A DNA stretch of 64,000 nt from Microbacterium faecale (GTDB taxonomy: Bacteria; Actinomycetota; Actinomycetes; Actinomycetales; Microbacteriaceae), in assembly GCF_014640975.1 (NCBI RefSeq), contig NZ_BMHO01000002.1, positions 1-64,000 of the forward strand, in the 5' to 3' direction. The position numbers and the translations under genes were made by a program. The notes beneath the pieces are model-generated. The model was not told the DNA's origin and searched no databases. It worked only from the letters and a program-made list of their open reading frames with translations. Numbering within the stretch: position 1 is the stretch's first letter; each line of letters starts with the position of its first letter. This document shows, in pieces, positions 1-10,432 of this stretch.

Positions 1-173
1 TGAAACTGACCAATAAAAATGTCAACTGACATCAATTGATCCAAAGGAATCTCCATAACCCCAAAAAAGGGCTACAGGGACAAAATTTGGCATTTGACAA
101 GTGCACGCTGTTGAGTTCTCAAAGATCAGACGCACCCAGCCCTCGACAACCAAGCCGAGCCCTCCGGGGCAAC
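1..173 (-). other. 16S rRNA precursor leader (rRNA operon, 16S gene off left edge)
   Basis: Read on the minus strand, this A/T-rich stretch matches the leader that precedes 16S rRNA in Microbacteriaceae: an inverted repeat TTTGAGAACTCAA (positions 111-123), then CTTGTCAAATGCC, then short repeats around TTGACATTTTTATTGG near the edge. The inverted repeat resembles the antitermination (boxA-type) element of actinobacterial rrn leaders. The mature 16S should begin a few tens of bases beyond position 1. The leader is co-directional with tyrS and the preceding gene but has its own promoter. Assignment rests on recalled family leader sequences, not on visible rRNA. Confidence 0.75.
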
Positions 174-179
174 TTCTCA

Positions 180-208
180 ATCCTAACCACACCACAACCA
201 ACAGTCAA
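180..208 (-). promoter_or_regulatory. rRNA operon promoter
   Basis: On the minus strand a -35 TTGACT (203-208) and a -10 TAGGAT (180-185) are separated by exactly 17 bp, close to sigma-70 consensus and better than any other promoter in the window. The predicted start is about position 173. It sits about 95 bp after the stop of the preceding gene, so rRNA transcription does not depend on tyrS read-through. Confidence 0.75.
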
Positions 209-302
209 AACAACACGCCGGTCTGTGGAAGGTGAGGATCTGTCGTCGTCATGGGGTGGGGAGCTTCTCAGCTCAACCTCACCGCTTGGCGGCGACAAGT
301 GA

Positions 303-1175
303 TTACATTACGCGCCGGAGGAGGCCGGCGCCAATCCAGTCGATCGCCGGGCGTGTCGCCGCCTGGGCGACCGTGTCCGCTCCCCCGTCGAACAAGCTGC
401 CGAGCAACGCGACAGCTCCGATGAGGATCCCCACGAGCACGACGATGAGCACGATGCCACCGATGAGCAGCCCGCGGCCGAGCCGTGCGGCGCCGCCACG
501 CAGACGGTCGTTCTCGAGCAGCTTCTGCACTGCTTCTCGGCGATCGCCGATCGAATCGCCGCGCCCCGTGATGTACCGCATGAGGTCGCTGTCCGCACCG
601 TCGGTGTACTCCGCCATCAGCGCCCGTCGGCCTTCCGGAGTGCGCAGGGCACGTGACGCCTCCAGCAAGCGGGCGGCCTCGGCGTCCTCGACGCCGTATC
701 GTTCCGCGAGGTGACCCGACATGTGCACGCCGAGCTCACGCATCGCGGCCGCACGGCCTTCGTCGGTTGCGAGAGCCCGCACCGAGGCGTCGACACCGGC
801 TGGATCGATATCGAGGCCGGCGCGTTCCGCGTACTCCTCCGACATGTGCACGCCGATGTCGTTCAGCGCCTCGCGGCGACCCTCAGGCGTGGATGCCTGG
901 CGCGCCCACCGTTCCGCAGTCGCCGGTTCGACACCGGCGGGAAGTCGCTCTTCGATCGCGTTCACGGCGCCGTCGGGCATCGACCAGGAGCCGGCAGGAA
1001 GTTCTGCGGCATCCGCGGGTGCGTCTGAGGAAACGGCGCGGTCGTCGCTCACGAGCTCCGGCACGTCGCCGGCCCCGTCCGGCCGCGGCGATCCATCGAC
1101 CGCGTCGAGCGTGGCGTCGCCCGTGACGGATCCCTGCCAGGGCATGCGCTCGGCCCATCCGCTGCTGATGCTCAT
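303..1175 (-). CDS. Hypothetical membrane protein with three short helical repeats
   Basis: A protein of 290 residues that I cannot assign to a named family. The first 75 residues are acidic and Pro/Ala-rich. Residues about 88-125, 130-165 and 172-205 are three related segments with the core x-EGRxxA...; the first two also share GVHMSxxxAERxG. One transmembrane helix lies at about 234-259. The ATG at 1175 was chosen over 1193 because GGAGGAG lies 6 bp upstream of it. It follows tyrS at short spacing and precedes the rrn promoter, so it is probably co-transcribed with tyrS. The layout suggests a cytoplasmic repeat domain anchored by a C-terminal helix; function unknown. Confidence 0.75.
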   Translation of the reverse strand: MSISSGWAERMPWQGSVTGDATLDAVDGSPRPDGAGDVPELVSDDRAVSSDAPADAAELPAGSWSMPDGAVNAIEERLPAGVEPATAERWARQASTPEGRREALNDIGVHMSEEYAERAGLDIDPAGVDASVRALATDEGRAAAMRELGVHMSGHLAERYGVEDAEAARLLEASRALRTPEGRRALMAEYTDGADSDLMRYITGRGDSIGDRREAVQKLLENDRLRGGAARLGRGLLIGGIVLIVVLVGILIGAVALLGSLFDGGADTVAQAATRPAIDWIGAGLLRRVM

Positions 1176-1201
1176 CCGCGCCTCCTCCGACATCGCCGCC
1201 G

Positions 1202-2503
1202 TCAGGCGATGAACACTCCTGCGAGAGCTTTCTTTCCTCGCCGCAGAACCGACACGTTGCCGGGAAGCGACGCCGGGAGCCGTGCATCGTCGGAGCCCAC
1301 GCGTTCGCCGTCGACGGAGACGCCCCCCTGCGCGATCGCGCGCCGCGCTTCAGAAACGCTCGCGACGAGTTCCGTCGCGACGAGCGCATCGATCACCGAC
1401 GTTCCGTCTGCGACCGTCGCGTGGGGAAGTTCCGTCAACGCAGCCGCGAGGGTGCTCGCATCAAGCGATGCGAGATCCCCCTTGCCGAACAGCGCCTCGG
1501 ACGCCGCGATCGCCTTCGCCGTCGCCTCTTCACCGTGCACCGCCGTCACGACCTCGACAGCCAGCCGCTTCTGCGCCGCACGACGGAAGGGCTCATCCGC
1601 CACCAGCCGTTCGTACTCGGCGATCTCTTCGCGCGTCAGGAACGTGAACACCTTCAGGCGATCGACGACGTCGGCATCGGCCGTCCCGAGCCAGAACTGG
1701 TAGAACGCGTATGGGCTCGTCATCTCCGCGTCGATCCAGATTGCGTTGCCCTCGCTCTTGCCGAACTTGGTGCCGTCGCTGTTCGTGATGAGCGGGGTCC
1801 CGAACGCGTGGGCGGAGACGCCCTCGACGCGGTGGATCAGGTCGGTGCCGCTCGTGAGATTGCCCCACTGATCGGACCCGCCCGTCTGCAGCACGCAGCC
1901 GTACTGCCGGTACAGCTCGAGGAAGTCGAGCCCCTGCAGGATCTGGTAGCTGAACTCCGTGTAACTGATGCCCGCATCGGAGTTGAGGCGCGCGCTCACC
2001 GCGTCCTTCTTGATCATCGTGCCGACACGGAAGTGCTTGCCGATCTCCCGCAGAAAATCGATCGCCGACAGCGGTGCCGTCCAGTCGAGGTTGTTGACCA
2101 TGCGCGCGGCGTTTTCCCCCTCGAAGCTGAGGTACTGCTCGACCTGACCGCGGAGCTGGTCGACCCACTCCGCGACGGTCTCGCGCGTGTTGAGCGTGCG
2201 TTCCGCCGTCGGACGCGGATCTCCGATGAGGCCGGTGGATCCGCCGACGAGGCCGAGCGGACGGTGACCGGCCAACTGGATCCGGCGCATCGTCAGCAGC
2301 TGCACGAGATGGCCGAGGTGCAGGCTCGGAGCCGTCGGGTCGAACCCGCAGTAATAGGCGATCGGATCCCCGTCGAGCAGCTCGCGGAGGGCGTCCTCGT
2401 CCGTCGAGACGTGGACGAGCCCGCGCCAGCGGAGCTCATCCCAGAGTGTGTCGAAGCTGTCGTCGAGCCGCTGTGGCGCGACGGAGATCGCGGGGGTCGT
2501 CAT
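1202..2503 (-). CDS. tyrS: Tyrosyl-tRNA synthetase
   Basis: Charges tRNA-Tyr with tyrosine in the cytoplasm. The 433-residue length is typical of the bacterial enzyme. The class I signatures are present: HLGH at residues 62-65 and KFGKS at 246-250 (the KMSKS equivalent). The Tyr-binding region includes YCGFDPTAPS, and an S4 RNA-binding domain fills the last about 65 residues. It begins 11 bp after the argH stop, but a TAGGAT hexamer 8 bp before the ATG suggests its own leaderless transcript. No clear Shine-Dalgarno is present. Assignment is secure. Confidence 0.98.
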   Translation of the reverse strand: MTTPAISVAPQRLDDSFDTLWDELRWRGLVHVSTDEDALRELLDGDPIAYYCGFDPTAPSLHLGHLVQLLTMRRIQLAGHRPLGLVGGSTGLIGDPRPTAERTLNTRETVAEWVDQLRGQVEQYLSFEGENAARMVNNLDWTAPLSAIDFLREIGKHFRVGTMIKKDAVSARLNSDAGISYTEFSYQILQGLDFLELYRQYGCVLQTGGSDQWGNLTSGTDLIHRVEGVSAHAFGTPLITNSDGTKFGKSEGNAIWIDAEMTSPYAFYQFWLGTADADVVDRLKVFTFLTREEIAEYERLVADEPFRRAAQKRLAVEVVTAVHGEEATAKAIAASEALFGKGDLASLDASTLAAALTELPHATVADGTSVIDALVATELVASVSEARRAIAQGGVSVDGERVGSDDARLPASLPGNVSVLRRGKKALAGVFIA

Positions 2504-2514
2504 AGGAGATGATC

Positions 2515-3966
<1,452 letters not shown>

Positions 3967-3993
3967 ACGGCGCGCGTACCGCAGCAGCGACCG

Positions 3994-5016
3994 TTACCGG
4001 CCCCGCACGACCGCGTGCGTGATTCCGCGCACCGCCCACTCAAGCGGCCCGCGGCCGATCACGACCGCCCACAGTGAGCAGCCGATGATCGTCGCGATCG
4101 TCAGCACCCAGAACACCCCGACTCCGCGGAAATCGAACATCGCCATCTCCGGCGCGGGCTGCATCAGCGCCCACACGCCCCAGGCGACAAGCTGCGCCGC
4201 GTATGCGGTCAACGGCATGGACCCGACTGCGCGCAGCGGCCAGACGACCCACGACACGACGGTGCGACACAGGAGCACGCACGCGCAGATCGCGGCGATC
4301 GCGAGGCCGCCGGAGCCCAGCATCTCCCCGATGCCCGTCTCGTGCGGCACGGCGGTGAATGCCGGATGCGTCACGCGGCCGAGGACGGCGAACCCGACGG
4401 CCGAGACGATGCCACCGCCGAGCCCCATGGCGGCGACGCGGCGGGGCGAGGCGAACCCGATCCGCGACACCGCGAGACCGGCTGCGACGAACGCGATCCA
4501 CGCGATGAACGGGTAGTGCCATCCGATGAGCGCAGAGACGACCTCCCCGCCGTCCGTCGACCAGAAGGGCGACGCGTTGATCGTTCGCACGAGGAAGGGC
4601 GCCGCGACGGCGACGACGCCGGCGAGGATCAGCAGCGCGGCCGGCCGCAGCGCGATCAGCGGCAGCGCCAGGAGAAACAGGATCGCATAGGCGGGAAGGA
4701 TCACGTAGACGGGCGTCGGCAGGATCCAGAGCGCGATACCGAGAGCGAAGATCACCGCGGCGCGCACGGCGATCCGGGCACGCTCCCGCGCGCGCGGCGC
4801 ACCGAGGCGGGGCGCGGATCCGCCTGTGACGAGGCCGAGCGAGACGCCCGCGAGCGTCGCGAACAGGATCGACGAGTTGCCGTTGACGACGGCCGCCCAG
4901 CTCGACGGATCCGACCAGGACAGCGCCGTCGGCGTCGCGAGCGTGTGCGCGGCGAACATGCCGAGCACGGCCAGCCCCCGAGCGAGGTCGATACCGGGTT
5001 CGCGCCTCGGAAGCAT
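3994..5016 (-). CDS. Multi-pass membrane protein, heparan-alpha-glucosaminide N-acetyltransferase/DUF1624-like
   Basis: A 340-residue polytopic protein with about ten hydrophobic segments. It opens with PGIDLARGLAVLGMFAAH (about 7-24), the start typical of DUF418/DUF1624 and HGSNAT-like membrane acyltransferases, where an Arg-Gly-hydrophobic helix leads to a His. Such proteins are thought to pass acyl groups across the membrane; the acceptor here is unknown. It lies between argF (14 bp upstream) and argH (39 bp downstream), where actinobacterial arg operons usually carry argR and argG. Nothing in the sequence ties it to arginine itself, so co-location may be incidental. Confidence 0.75.
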   Translation of the reverse strand: MLPRREPGIDLARGLAVLGMFAAHTLATPTALSWSDPSSWAAVVNGNSSILFATLAGVSLGLVTGGSAPRLGAPRARERARIAVRAAVIFALGIALWILPTPVYVILPAYAILFLLALPLIALRPAALLILAGVVAVAAPFLVRTINASPFWSTDGGEVVSALIGWHYPFIAWIAFVAAGLAVSRIGFASPRRVAAMGLGGGIVSAVGFAVLGRVTHPAFTAVPHETGIGEMLGSGGLAIAAICACVLLCRTVVSWVVWPLRAVGSMPLTAYAAQLVAWGVWALMQPAPEMAMFDFRGVGVFWVLTIATIIGCSLWAVVIGRGPLEWAVRGITHAVVRGR

Positions 5017-5030
5017 GGCTCGCGTCCCGG

Positions 5031-5954
5031 CTACCCCTGGCGCAGCAGCCAGACGAGCAGCGCTTTCTGGGCGTGCAAGCGGTTCTCTGCCTCGTCCCAG
5101 ATCACGCTCTGCGGTCCGTCGATCACCGCACTATCGACCTCGTAGCCGCGATCCGCGGGCAGACAGTGGATGAAGATCGCATCGTCCTTCGCCCGCGCCA
5201 TGAGCTCGGAGGTGACCTTATAGCCGCCGAGCTCGAGCAAGCGCTGCGCCTTCTCCTCTTCCTTGCCCATCGAGACCCAGGTGTCGGTGACCACGACGTC
5301 CGCGCCGACTGCTGCCTCGTCGACGTCGCCCGTGAGACTCAGCGATCCGCCCGTCTCCGCGGCGATCCGGTGGGCGTCGGCCACGATGTCTTCGCGCGGG
5401 CGGTACCCCTCGGGGCTCACGACGCGCACATGCATCCCCGCCATGACACCGGCGAGCACGTAGGAGTGCGCCATGTTGGAGCCGCCGTCGCCGTAGAAAC
5501 TCATCGTCAGGCCGGCGGTGCGCCCCTTGTGCTCACGGATCGTCAGCAGGTCGGCCAGCAGCTGGCAGGGGTGGAAGTCGTCGCTCAGCGCGTTGACGAC
5601 GGGGACCTGCGTCCCCTCGGCCATCTGCTCGAGCCCCGCCTGCGCGTACGTGCGCCACACGATGGCCGACACCTGCCGCTCCAGCACGCGCGCCGTATCG
5701 GCCGGAGTCTCCTTGCCGCCGAGCTGACTCGACGCCGTCGTGATGATCAGCGGCGACCCGCCCAGATCGGCGATGCCGACCGCGAACGAGACGCGCGTCC
5801 GCGTGGAGGACTTATCGAAGATGACCGCGACCGTCTGCGGACCCTCGAGCGGCTTCTGCGCCCAACGATCCTTCTTCAGCTCCGCGGCGAGGTCGAGGAT
5901 CTCGGCCTGCTCGGCCGGGGTGATGCTGTCGTCGCGTAGGAAATGGCGCGTCAT
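5031..5954 (-). CDS. argF: Ornithine carbamoyltransferase
   Basis: Transfers a carbamoyl group from carbamoyl phosphate to ornithine, giving citrulline. The 307-residue length is standard. The carbamoyl-phosphate site STRTR is at residues 50-54, FHPCQ at 127-131, and the ornithine-site HCLP near residue 260. The ATG shares one base with the argD stop (TAATG), so translation is coupled to argD. Its place right after argD fits the argCJBDF order. Anabolic rather than catabolic function is inferred from this context. Confidence 0.97.
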   Translation of the reverse strand: MTRHFLRDDSITPAEQAEILDLAAELKKDRWAQKPLEGPQTVAVIFDKSSTRTRVSFAVGIADLGGSPLIITTASSQLGGKETPADTARVLERQVSAIVWRTYAQAGLEQMAEGTQVPVVNALSDDFHPCQLLADLLTIREHKGRTAGLTMSFYGDGGSNMAHSYVLAGVMAGMHVRVVSPEGYRPREDIVADAHRIAAETGGSLSLTGDVDEAAVGADVVVTDTWVSMGKEEEKAQRLLELGGYKVTSELMARAKDDAIFIHCLPADRGYEVDSAVIDGPQSVIWDEAENRLHAQKALLVWLLRQG

Positions 5955-7159
5955 TACGGCTCCGTCGAGGTCGGGGTGCGGTCGGCGACGGCGGCGAGCG
6001 CCTGGCCGAAGAGGTCGAAGAACTCGCGGACCTCTTCGTCGCCGAGCGTGTACGCGGGTGCGAGACGGATCACGTCGGGCGCGGGAGCATTGACGATCAG
6101 GCCGCGCGCGAACGCCTCGCCGGCGACGTCAGCCGCCACCGGCTCGGTGAGTTCGATGCCGATGAGGAGGCCGCGCCCGCGCGTCGAGCGGACGAGTGGG
6201 AGGTCGGCGACGCCCGCACGCAGCTCGGATCCGCGGGCGGTGACGTTGTCGAGGATCCGCTCGCGCTCGATGTGATCCAGCACGGCGTTCGCCACCGCGC
6301 TCGCGAGCGGGTTGCCGCCGAACGTGCTGTTGTGCGTTCCCGGGAAGAACAGCTCGCTCGCCCTCCCGAAGGTGATCATTCCGCCGAGGGGGAAGCCCGC
6401 GGCGATCGACTTCGCGAAGGTCACCGCGTCGGGCGTGATGCCCTCCGTCTGGAAGGCGAACCAATCGCCGGTGCGCCCGGATCCGGTCTGTACCTCGTCG
6501 AGGATCAGCAGCGCGTCGTGCTCGTCCGCGAGCGCGCGCGCCCGAGCGAGGTAACCGTCCGGCAGCGGGACGACGCCCGCCTCGCCCTGGATCGGCTCGG
6601 CGAACAGCGCAGCGACGCCGCCCGCGGCGAACGCCTCTTCGAGCGCCTCGATCGTCGGGTCGATCGCCTTCGTTCCCGACATCATCGGGGCGAACGGATC
6701 CTGGTAGGCGGCCTTCGGCGTGATCGCGAGCGCGCCCATGGACCGACCATGAAACGCGCCGTTGAGGCACAGGATGGTCTCGGCGCCCGTGGCGTTGCCA
6801 TGCAGACGCGCGAGCTTGATCGCCGTCTCGTTCGCTTCCGTGCCCGAATTCGCGAGGAAGACACGTCCATCCTCGCCCGTCCCGGCGAGACGTTTCAGGC
6901 GCGCGGCGAGCTCCAGCTGCTGCGGCGAGGCGAAGAAATTCGATACGTGCACGAGGCGGCCGGCCTGCTGCGTGACGGCGTCGACGAAGACCGGGTGTGC
7001 GTGGCCGAGGCAGTTGACGGCGATGCCGCCGAGGAAATCGAGGTAGCGCGTGCCGTCGACATCCCAGACGTGCGATCCGCGGCCGCGCTCGAGGTTCGCC
7101 AGTCGCCCACCGAGGCTCATCAGGTCGCGCCCCGCCGCATCCTTCCAGTCGTGACTCAT
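5954..7159 (-). CDS. argD: Acetylornithine aminotransferase
   Basis: PLP-dependent class III aminotransferase converting N-acetylglutamate semialdehyde to N-acetylornithine. 401 residues. Visible family features are SGTEANE (105-111), the PLP-contacting DEVQTGSGRTG (221-231), and the Schiff-base Lys250 in TFAKSIAAG. The start was set at ATG 7159, which overlaps the argB stop as ATGA; the longer upstream reading is only argB out of frame. It sits between argB and argF in a tightly coupled operon. It could also serve as succinyldiaminopimelate aminotransferase, as some ArgD proteins do. Confidence 0.97.
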   Translation of the reverse strand: MSHDWKDAAGRDLMSLGGRLANLERGRGSHVWDVDGTRYLDFLGGIAVNCLGHAHPVFVDAVTQQAGRLVHVSNFFASPQQLELAARLKRLAGTGEDGRVFLANSGTEANETAIKLARLHGNATGAETILCLNGAFHGRSMGALAITPKAAYQDPFAPMMSGTKAIDPTIEALEEAFAAGGVAALFAEPIQGEAGVVPLPDGYLARARALADEHDALLILDEVQTGSGRTGDWFAFQTEGITPDAVTFAKSIAAGFPLGGMITFGRASELFFPGTHNSTFGGNPLASAVANAVLDHIERERILDNVTARGSELRAGVADLPLVRSTRGRGLLIGIELTEPVAADVAGEAFARGLIVNAPAPDVIRLAPAYTLGDEEVREFFDLFGQALAAVADRTPTSTEP

Positions 7160-8061
7160 GCTGCCGTGACCTCCGTTCCGATGCCGTTGCTGGTGAAGAG
7201 TTCGACAAGGACCGAGTGGGGCACTCGGCCGTCGATGATGGACGCCTTCTGCACGCCGTCTTCGATCGCGTCGAGGCACGCCTGCATCTTCGGGATCATG
7301 CCCGCCTCGAGCTTCGGGAGCAGCGTGCGCAGCTCGGCGGACGTCAGGTGCGAGACGAGCGAATCGCGATTCGGCCAGTCGGCGTAGAGGCCGGGCACAT
7401 CCGTGAGGATGACGAGCTTCTTCGCGCCGAGCGCGCGCGCGAGGGCCGAAGCGGCCGCATCCGCGTTGATGTTGAGCGTGTGTCCGGGGTTGTCGAGATC
7501 TGGCGCGACTCCGGCGACGACAGGGATCCGGTCGGCGCGCAGGTGGTCGAGCACGGGCTTCGGATCCACGCGCTCCACATTGCCGACGCGCCCGAGGCTC
7601 TCCTCACGCCCCTCGATCACCACGCCGCGGCGTCGACCGCCGAACAGCGCTGCGTCCTCGCCGGACAGCCCCACCGCGAACGGGCCGTGCGAGTTGATCT
7701 TGGCGACGAGCTGCGGGTTGATCTGGCCCGTCAGGACCATGCGCACGACGCTGATGGCCTCGGTCGAGGTCACGCGGTAGCCGCCCTTGAACTCGCTCGG
7801 GATCGCGAGCCGGTCGAGCATGTTCGAGATCTGCGGGCCGCCGCCGTGCACGACCACGGGCTTGATGCCGACATAGCGCAGGTACGCGATGTCTTCCGCG
7901 AACGCGTCCTGCAGCTCCTCGGAGATCATCGCGTTGCCGCCGTACTTGACGACGACGATCTCGTCTCGGTACTGCTTCAGCCACGGGAGCGATTCGATGA
8001 GCGTCGAGGCCTTGAACTCGGCCTCTTCCGCACTCGTCTGCTGCAGGTCGATCGGTGTCAT
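7156..8061 (-). CDS. argB: Acetylglutamate kinase
   Basis: Phosphorylates N-acetylglutamate, the usual arginine feedback point. 301 residues. The phosphate-binding VKYGGNAM is near residues 39-46 and VHGGGPQI near 74-81. An N-terminal helix of about 25 residues precedes the kinase core, a feature of hexameric, arginine-inhibited enzymes; feedback inhibition is therefore likely but inferred. The start ATG overlaps the argJ stop as ATGA, and its stop overlaps argD in the same way. Confidence 0.97.
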   Translation of the reverse strand: MTPIDLQQTSAEEAEFKASTLIESLPWLKQYRDEIVVVKYGGNAMISEELQDAFAEDIAYLRYVGIKPVVVHGGGPQISNMLDRLAIPSEFKGGYRVTSTEAISVVRMVLTGQINPQLVAKINSHGPFAVGLSGEDAALFGGRRRGVVIEGREESLGRVGNVERVDPKPVLDHLRADRIPVVAGVAPDLDNPGHTLNINADAAASALARALGAKKLVILTDVPGLYADWPNRDSLVSHLTSAELRTLLPKLEAGMIPKMQACLDAIEDGVQKASIIDGRVPHSVLVELFTSNGIGTEVTAA

Positions 8062-9215
8062 GAGGAATAGGCGCTGTTCTCGTGGACGTAGGCGTGCGTC
8101 AGGTCGTTGGTCATGATCGTCGCTTCAGCGTCGCCCGTGCGCAGATCGATCTCGATGTCGGTACGGCGCGGCGTCAGGTCCACGTCTTCGCGCGGCCGGT
8201 CCGGGCCGCCCTTCGTGCACACGCGCACGCCGTTCATCGTGACATCGACGTCGTACGGGTCGAACTCCGCATCCGTCGTGCCGATCGCCGCGAGCACCCG
8301 CCCCCAGTTAGCGTCGTTGCCGAAGATGGCCGTCTTGAAGAGACTGTTGCGCGCGACCGAGCGGCCGACCGTGACGGCGTCGTCCTCGTTCGCCGCGCCG
8401 ATGACGCGGATCAGGATGTCGTGGCTTGCGCCCTCGGCATCGCCCATCAGCTGCTCTGCGAGCGAGAGACACACTTCGCTCAGCGCGGCACCAAACGAGG
8501 CCGGGTCCGGGCGTACGCCGCTCGCGCCGCTCGCCAGCAGCGTGACCTGGTCGTTCGTCGACATCGCGCCGTCGGAGTCGAGGCGATCGAAGCTGACCCG
8601 CGTCGCGTCACGGAGATACTGGTTCGCCTCGTCAGCCGAGATCTCGGCGTCGGTCGTGATGACGACGAGCATCGTCGCGAGGCCGGGCGCCAGCATTCCC
8701 GCGCCCTTCGCCATGCCGCCGACGGTCCAGCCGTCCCGCGACACGGTCGCGATCTTCGGCACGGTGTCCGTCGTCATGATCGCGTGCGCTGCCTCGTCGC
8801 CACCACGCTCGGAGAGCTCGGCTGCGGCGCGCGTCGCGCCGTCGAGGACGCGGCTGCGGAAGGTCGCATCGCCGGTGCCGATCAGACCGGTCGAGCAGAC
8901 GAGGACATCACCCGCTCCGACGCCGAGGGAGCGCGCGACCTGCTCGGCCGTGTGGTGCACGGTCTCGAATCCGAACGACCCGGTGAAGCAGTTGGCGCCG
9001 CCGGAGTTCAGGACGATCGCCTCGACGACGCCGTCCGCGACGACCTGCTGCGACCAGATGATCGGGTTGGCCTTCGCGCGGTTGGTCGTGAAGACGGCTG
9101 CGCCGACCTTCTGCGGTCCGCCGTTAACGATGAGTGCGACGTCGGGTTTGCCGGTGCTCTTGAGTCCCGCTGCGACGCCGGCCGCGGTGAATCCGGCCGC
9201 TGCCGTGACGCTCAC
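8058..9215 (-). CDS. argJ: Bifunctional glutamate N-acetyltransferase / amino-acid acetyltransferase
   Basis: Transfers acetyl from acetylornithine back to glutamate and, in bifunctional members, also uses acetyl-CoA. 385 residues. The self-cleavage site is clear: [11 protein letters not shown] is followed by the nucleophile Thr181 in TMLVV, so the precursor would split between Ala180 and Thr181 into alpha and beta chains. No argA is seen here, which supports the bifunctional role. The start overlaps the argC stop (ATGA), and the stop overlaps argB. Confidence 0.96.
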   Translation of the reverse strand: MSVTAAAGFTAAGVAAGLKSTGKPDVALIVNGGPQKVGAAVFTTNRAKANPIIWSQQVVADGVVEAIVLNSGGANCFTGSFGFETVHHTAEQVARSLGVGAGDVLVCSTGLIGTGDATFRSRVLDGATRAAAELSERGGDEAAHAIMTTDTVPKIATVSRDGWTVGGMAKGAGMLAPGLATMLVVITTDAEISADEANQYLRDATRVSFDRLDSDGAMSTNDQVTLLASGASGVRPDPASFGAALSEVCLSLAEQLMGDAEGASHDILIRVIGAANEDDAVTVGRSVARNSLFKTAIFGNDANWGRVLAAIGTTDAEFDPYDVDVTMNGVRVCTKGGPDRPREDVDLTPRRTDIEIDLRTGDAEATIMTNDLTHAYVHENSAYSS

Positions 9216-10255
9216 GGGGCGACCCCGTCCACGGGGAGGGCCGTCGCCTCGTCCAGGCCCAGCGCGATGTTCATCGACTGGATGGCGGCTCCCGCCGTGC
9301 CCTTCGCGAGGTTATCGACGGCGGTCACGACGACCACGCGGTTCGCCGAACGGTCGATCGCGAGGCCCATCAGTGCCGTGTTCGCGCCCGTCACATCGAC
9401 GGTGCGCGGAAAGCGTCCTTCGGGCAGAAGCTGCACGAACGGCTCGTTCGCGTACGCGGTCTCCCACGCGTCGCGCACCTCGGCGTCGGTCACACCCTCC
9501 GCCATCGGCGCGGAAGTCGTCGCGAGAATCCCGCGCGCCATCGGCACGAGCACCGGCGTGAACGACACGCGCGGGTCGGAAGCACCCGCCGCGCGCAGGG
9601 CCTGCTGGATCTCAGGGATGTGACGGTGCGTTCCGCCGACCGCATACGGTGTCGCGGATCCCATCAGCTCGGCGCCGAGAAGGTGCGGCTTGACCGCTTT
9701 GCCCGCGCCGGACGGGCCGACCGCCAGCACGGTGACGATATCGGTCGCATCGACGACGCCCGCGGCGACGCCGGGCGCCATGCTCAGCGACACCGTAGAG
9801 GCGTTGCACCCCGGCGCCGCGATGCGCGTCGCGCTGGCGAGGCGCTCGCGCTGCTTGCTCCCGTCGACGAGCAGCTCGGGCACGCCGTACGTCCACGGCT
9901 CATGGAACAATCCGCCGTAGAACGCGTTCCAGTCGTCTTCCGAGGTGAGCCGGTGGTCGGCGCCCGCGTCGATGATCAGCGAGGCGCCGCCGAGCGCATC
10001 CGTGTACTGGCCCGACTGCCCATGCGGCAGCGCGAGGAACACGATGTCGTGGCCCGCGAGCACCTCGGGTGTCGTGGGCTGCAGGGTGAGGTGCCGCAGC
10101 GAACGCAGGTGTGGCTGGTGATCGACGAGCGCATCGCCCGCGCTCGAATGTGCCGTGACCGTGCGGATCTCGACATCAGGGTGGCGCGCGAGCAAGCGGA
10201 GGATCTCGCCGCCCGCATAGCCGGAGGCGCCGGACACGGCGACCGAATACGTCAT
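9212..10255 (-). CDS. argC: N-acetyl-gamma-glutamyl-phosphate reductase
   Basis: NADPH-dependent reduction of acetylglutamyl phosphate to the semialdehyde. 347 residues from ATG 10255. The nucleotide-binding [10 protein letters not shown] is at residues 8-17 and the catalytic Cys150 in APGCNAS. The ATG at 10255 was chosen over 10300 because conserved homology begins there and a TAGAGT hexamer lies 7 bp upstream, the leaderless pattern. First gene of argCJBDF. It begins 48 bp after the small symporter-associated gene, so read-through is also possible. I see no convincing ArgR box. Confidence 0.96.
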   Translation of the reverse strand: MTYSVAVSGASGYAGGEILRLLARHPDVEIRTVTAHSSAGDALVDHQPHLRSLRHLTLQPTTPEVLAGHDIVFLALPHGQSGQYTDALGGASLIIDAGADHRLTSEDDWNAFYGGLFHEPWTYGVPELLVDGSKQRERLASATRIAAPGCNASTVSLSMAPGVAAGVVDATDIVTVLAVGPSGAGKAVKPHLLGAELMGSATPYAVGGTHRHIPEIQQALRAAGASDPRVSFTPVLVPMARGILATTSAPMAEGVTDAEVRDAWETAYANEPFVQLLPEGRFPRTVDVTGANTALMGLAIDRSANRVVVVTAVDNLAKGTAGAAIQSMNIALGLDEATALPVDGVAP

Positions 10256-10262
10256 GGGGTCT

Positions 10263-10268
10263 ACTCTA
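10263..10268 (-). promoter_or_regulatory. Putative -10 element for argC operon
   Basis: TAGAGT 7 bp before the argC ATG, which predicts a leaderless arginine-operon mRNA. The region upstream has no good -35 and no clear arginine-repressor palindrome. Confidence 0.5.
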
Positions 10269-10303
10269 TTGCGTCGTGGCTGGTCGACCGTGTCCGGCAT
10301 CCG

Positions 10304-10432
10304 TCAGATGATCTGCTTCCCTCGCTCACGCGCGGTCCGGGCGTCCTTCACGAACGCTCGGATGAGCACGGCGAGGGTGCCGGCCACGATGACCGGCCAC
10401 ACGAGCACGTACAGGGTGAGCGCGATGGTCAT
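10304..10432 (-). CDS. Putative transporter small subunit (42-residue membrane peptide)
   Basis: A short gene, ATG 10432 to TGA 10304, beginning inside the symporter stop codon (ATGA overlap). It encodes 42 residues: one hydrophobic helix at about 3-25 (LTLYVLVWPVIVAGTLAVL), then a charged tail rich in Arg and Lys (RAFVKDARTARERGK). This matches my memory of the tiny conserved subunits found after sodium:solute and NSS-type symporters in Actinobacteria and Gram-positives. Overlap with the symporter implies translational coupling and a shared complex. The next gene, argC, starts 48 bp on. The role (stabilising or regulating the carrier) is inferred. Confidence 0.8.
   Translation of the reverse strand: MTIALTLYVLVWPVIVAGTLAVLIRAFVKDARTARERGKQII

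Noticed and set aside
94..99. TTGACA on the plus strand
   Set aside because: No -10 at suitable spacing; the bases belong to the conserved rRNA leader read on the minus strand.
36..302. 88-codon plus-strand frame at the left edge
   Set aside because: It overlaps the rRNA leader and promoter on the other strand and has non-coding composition.
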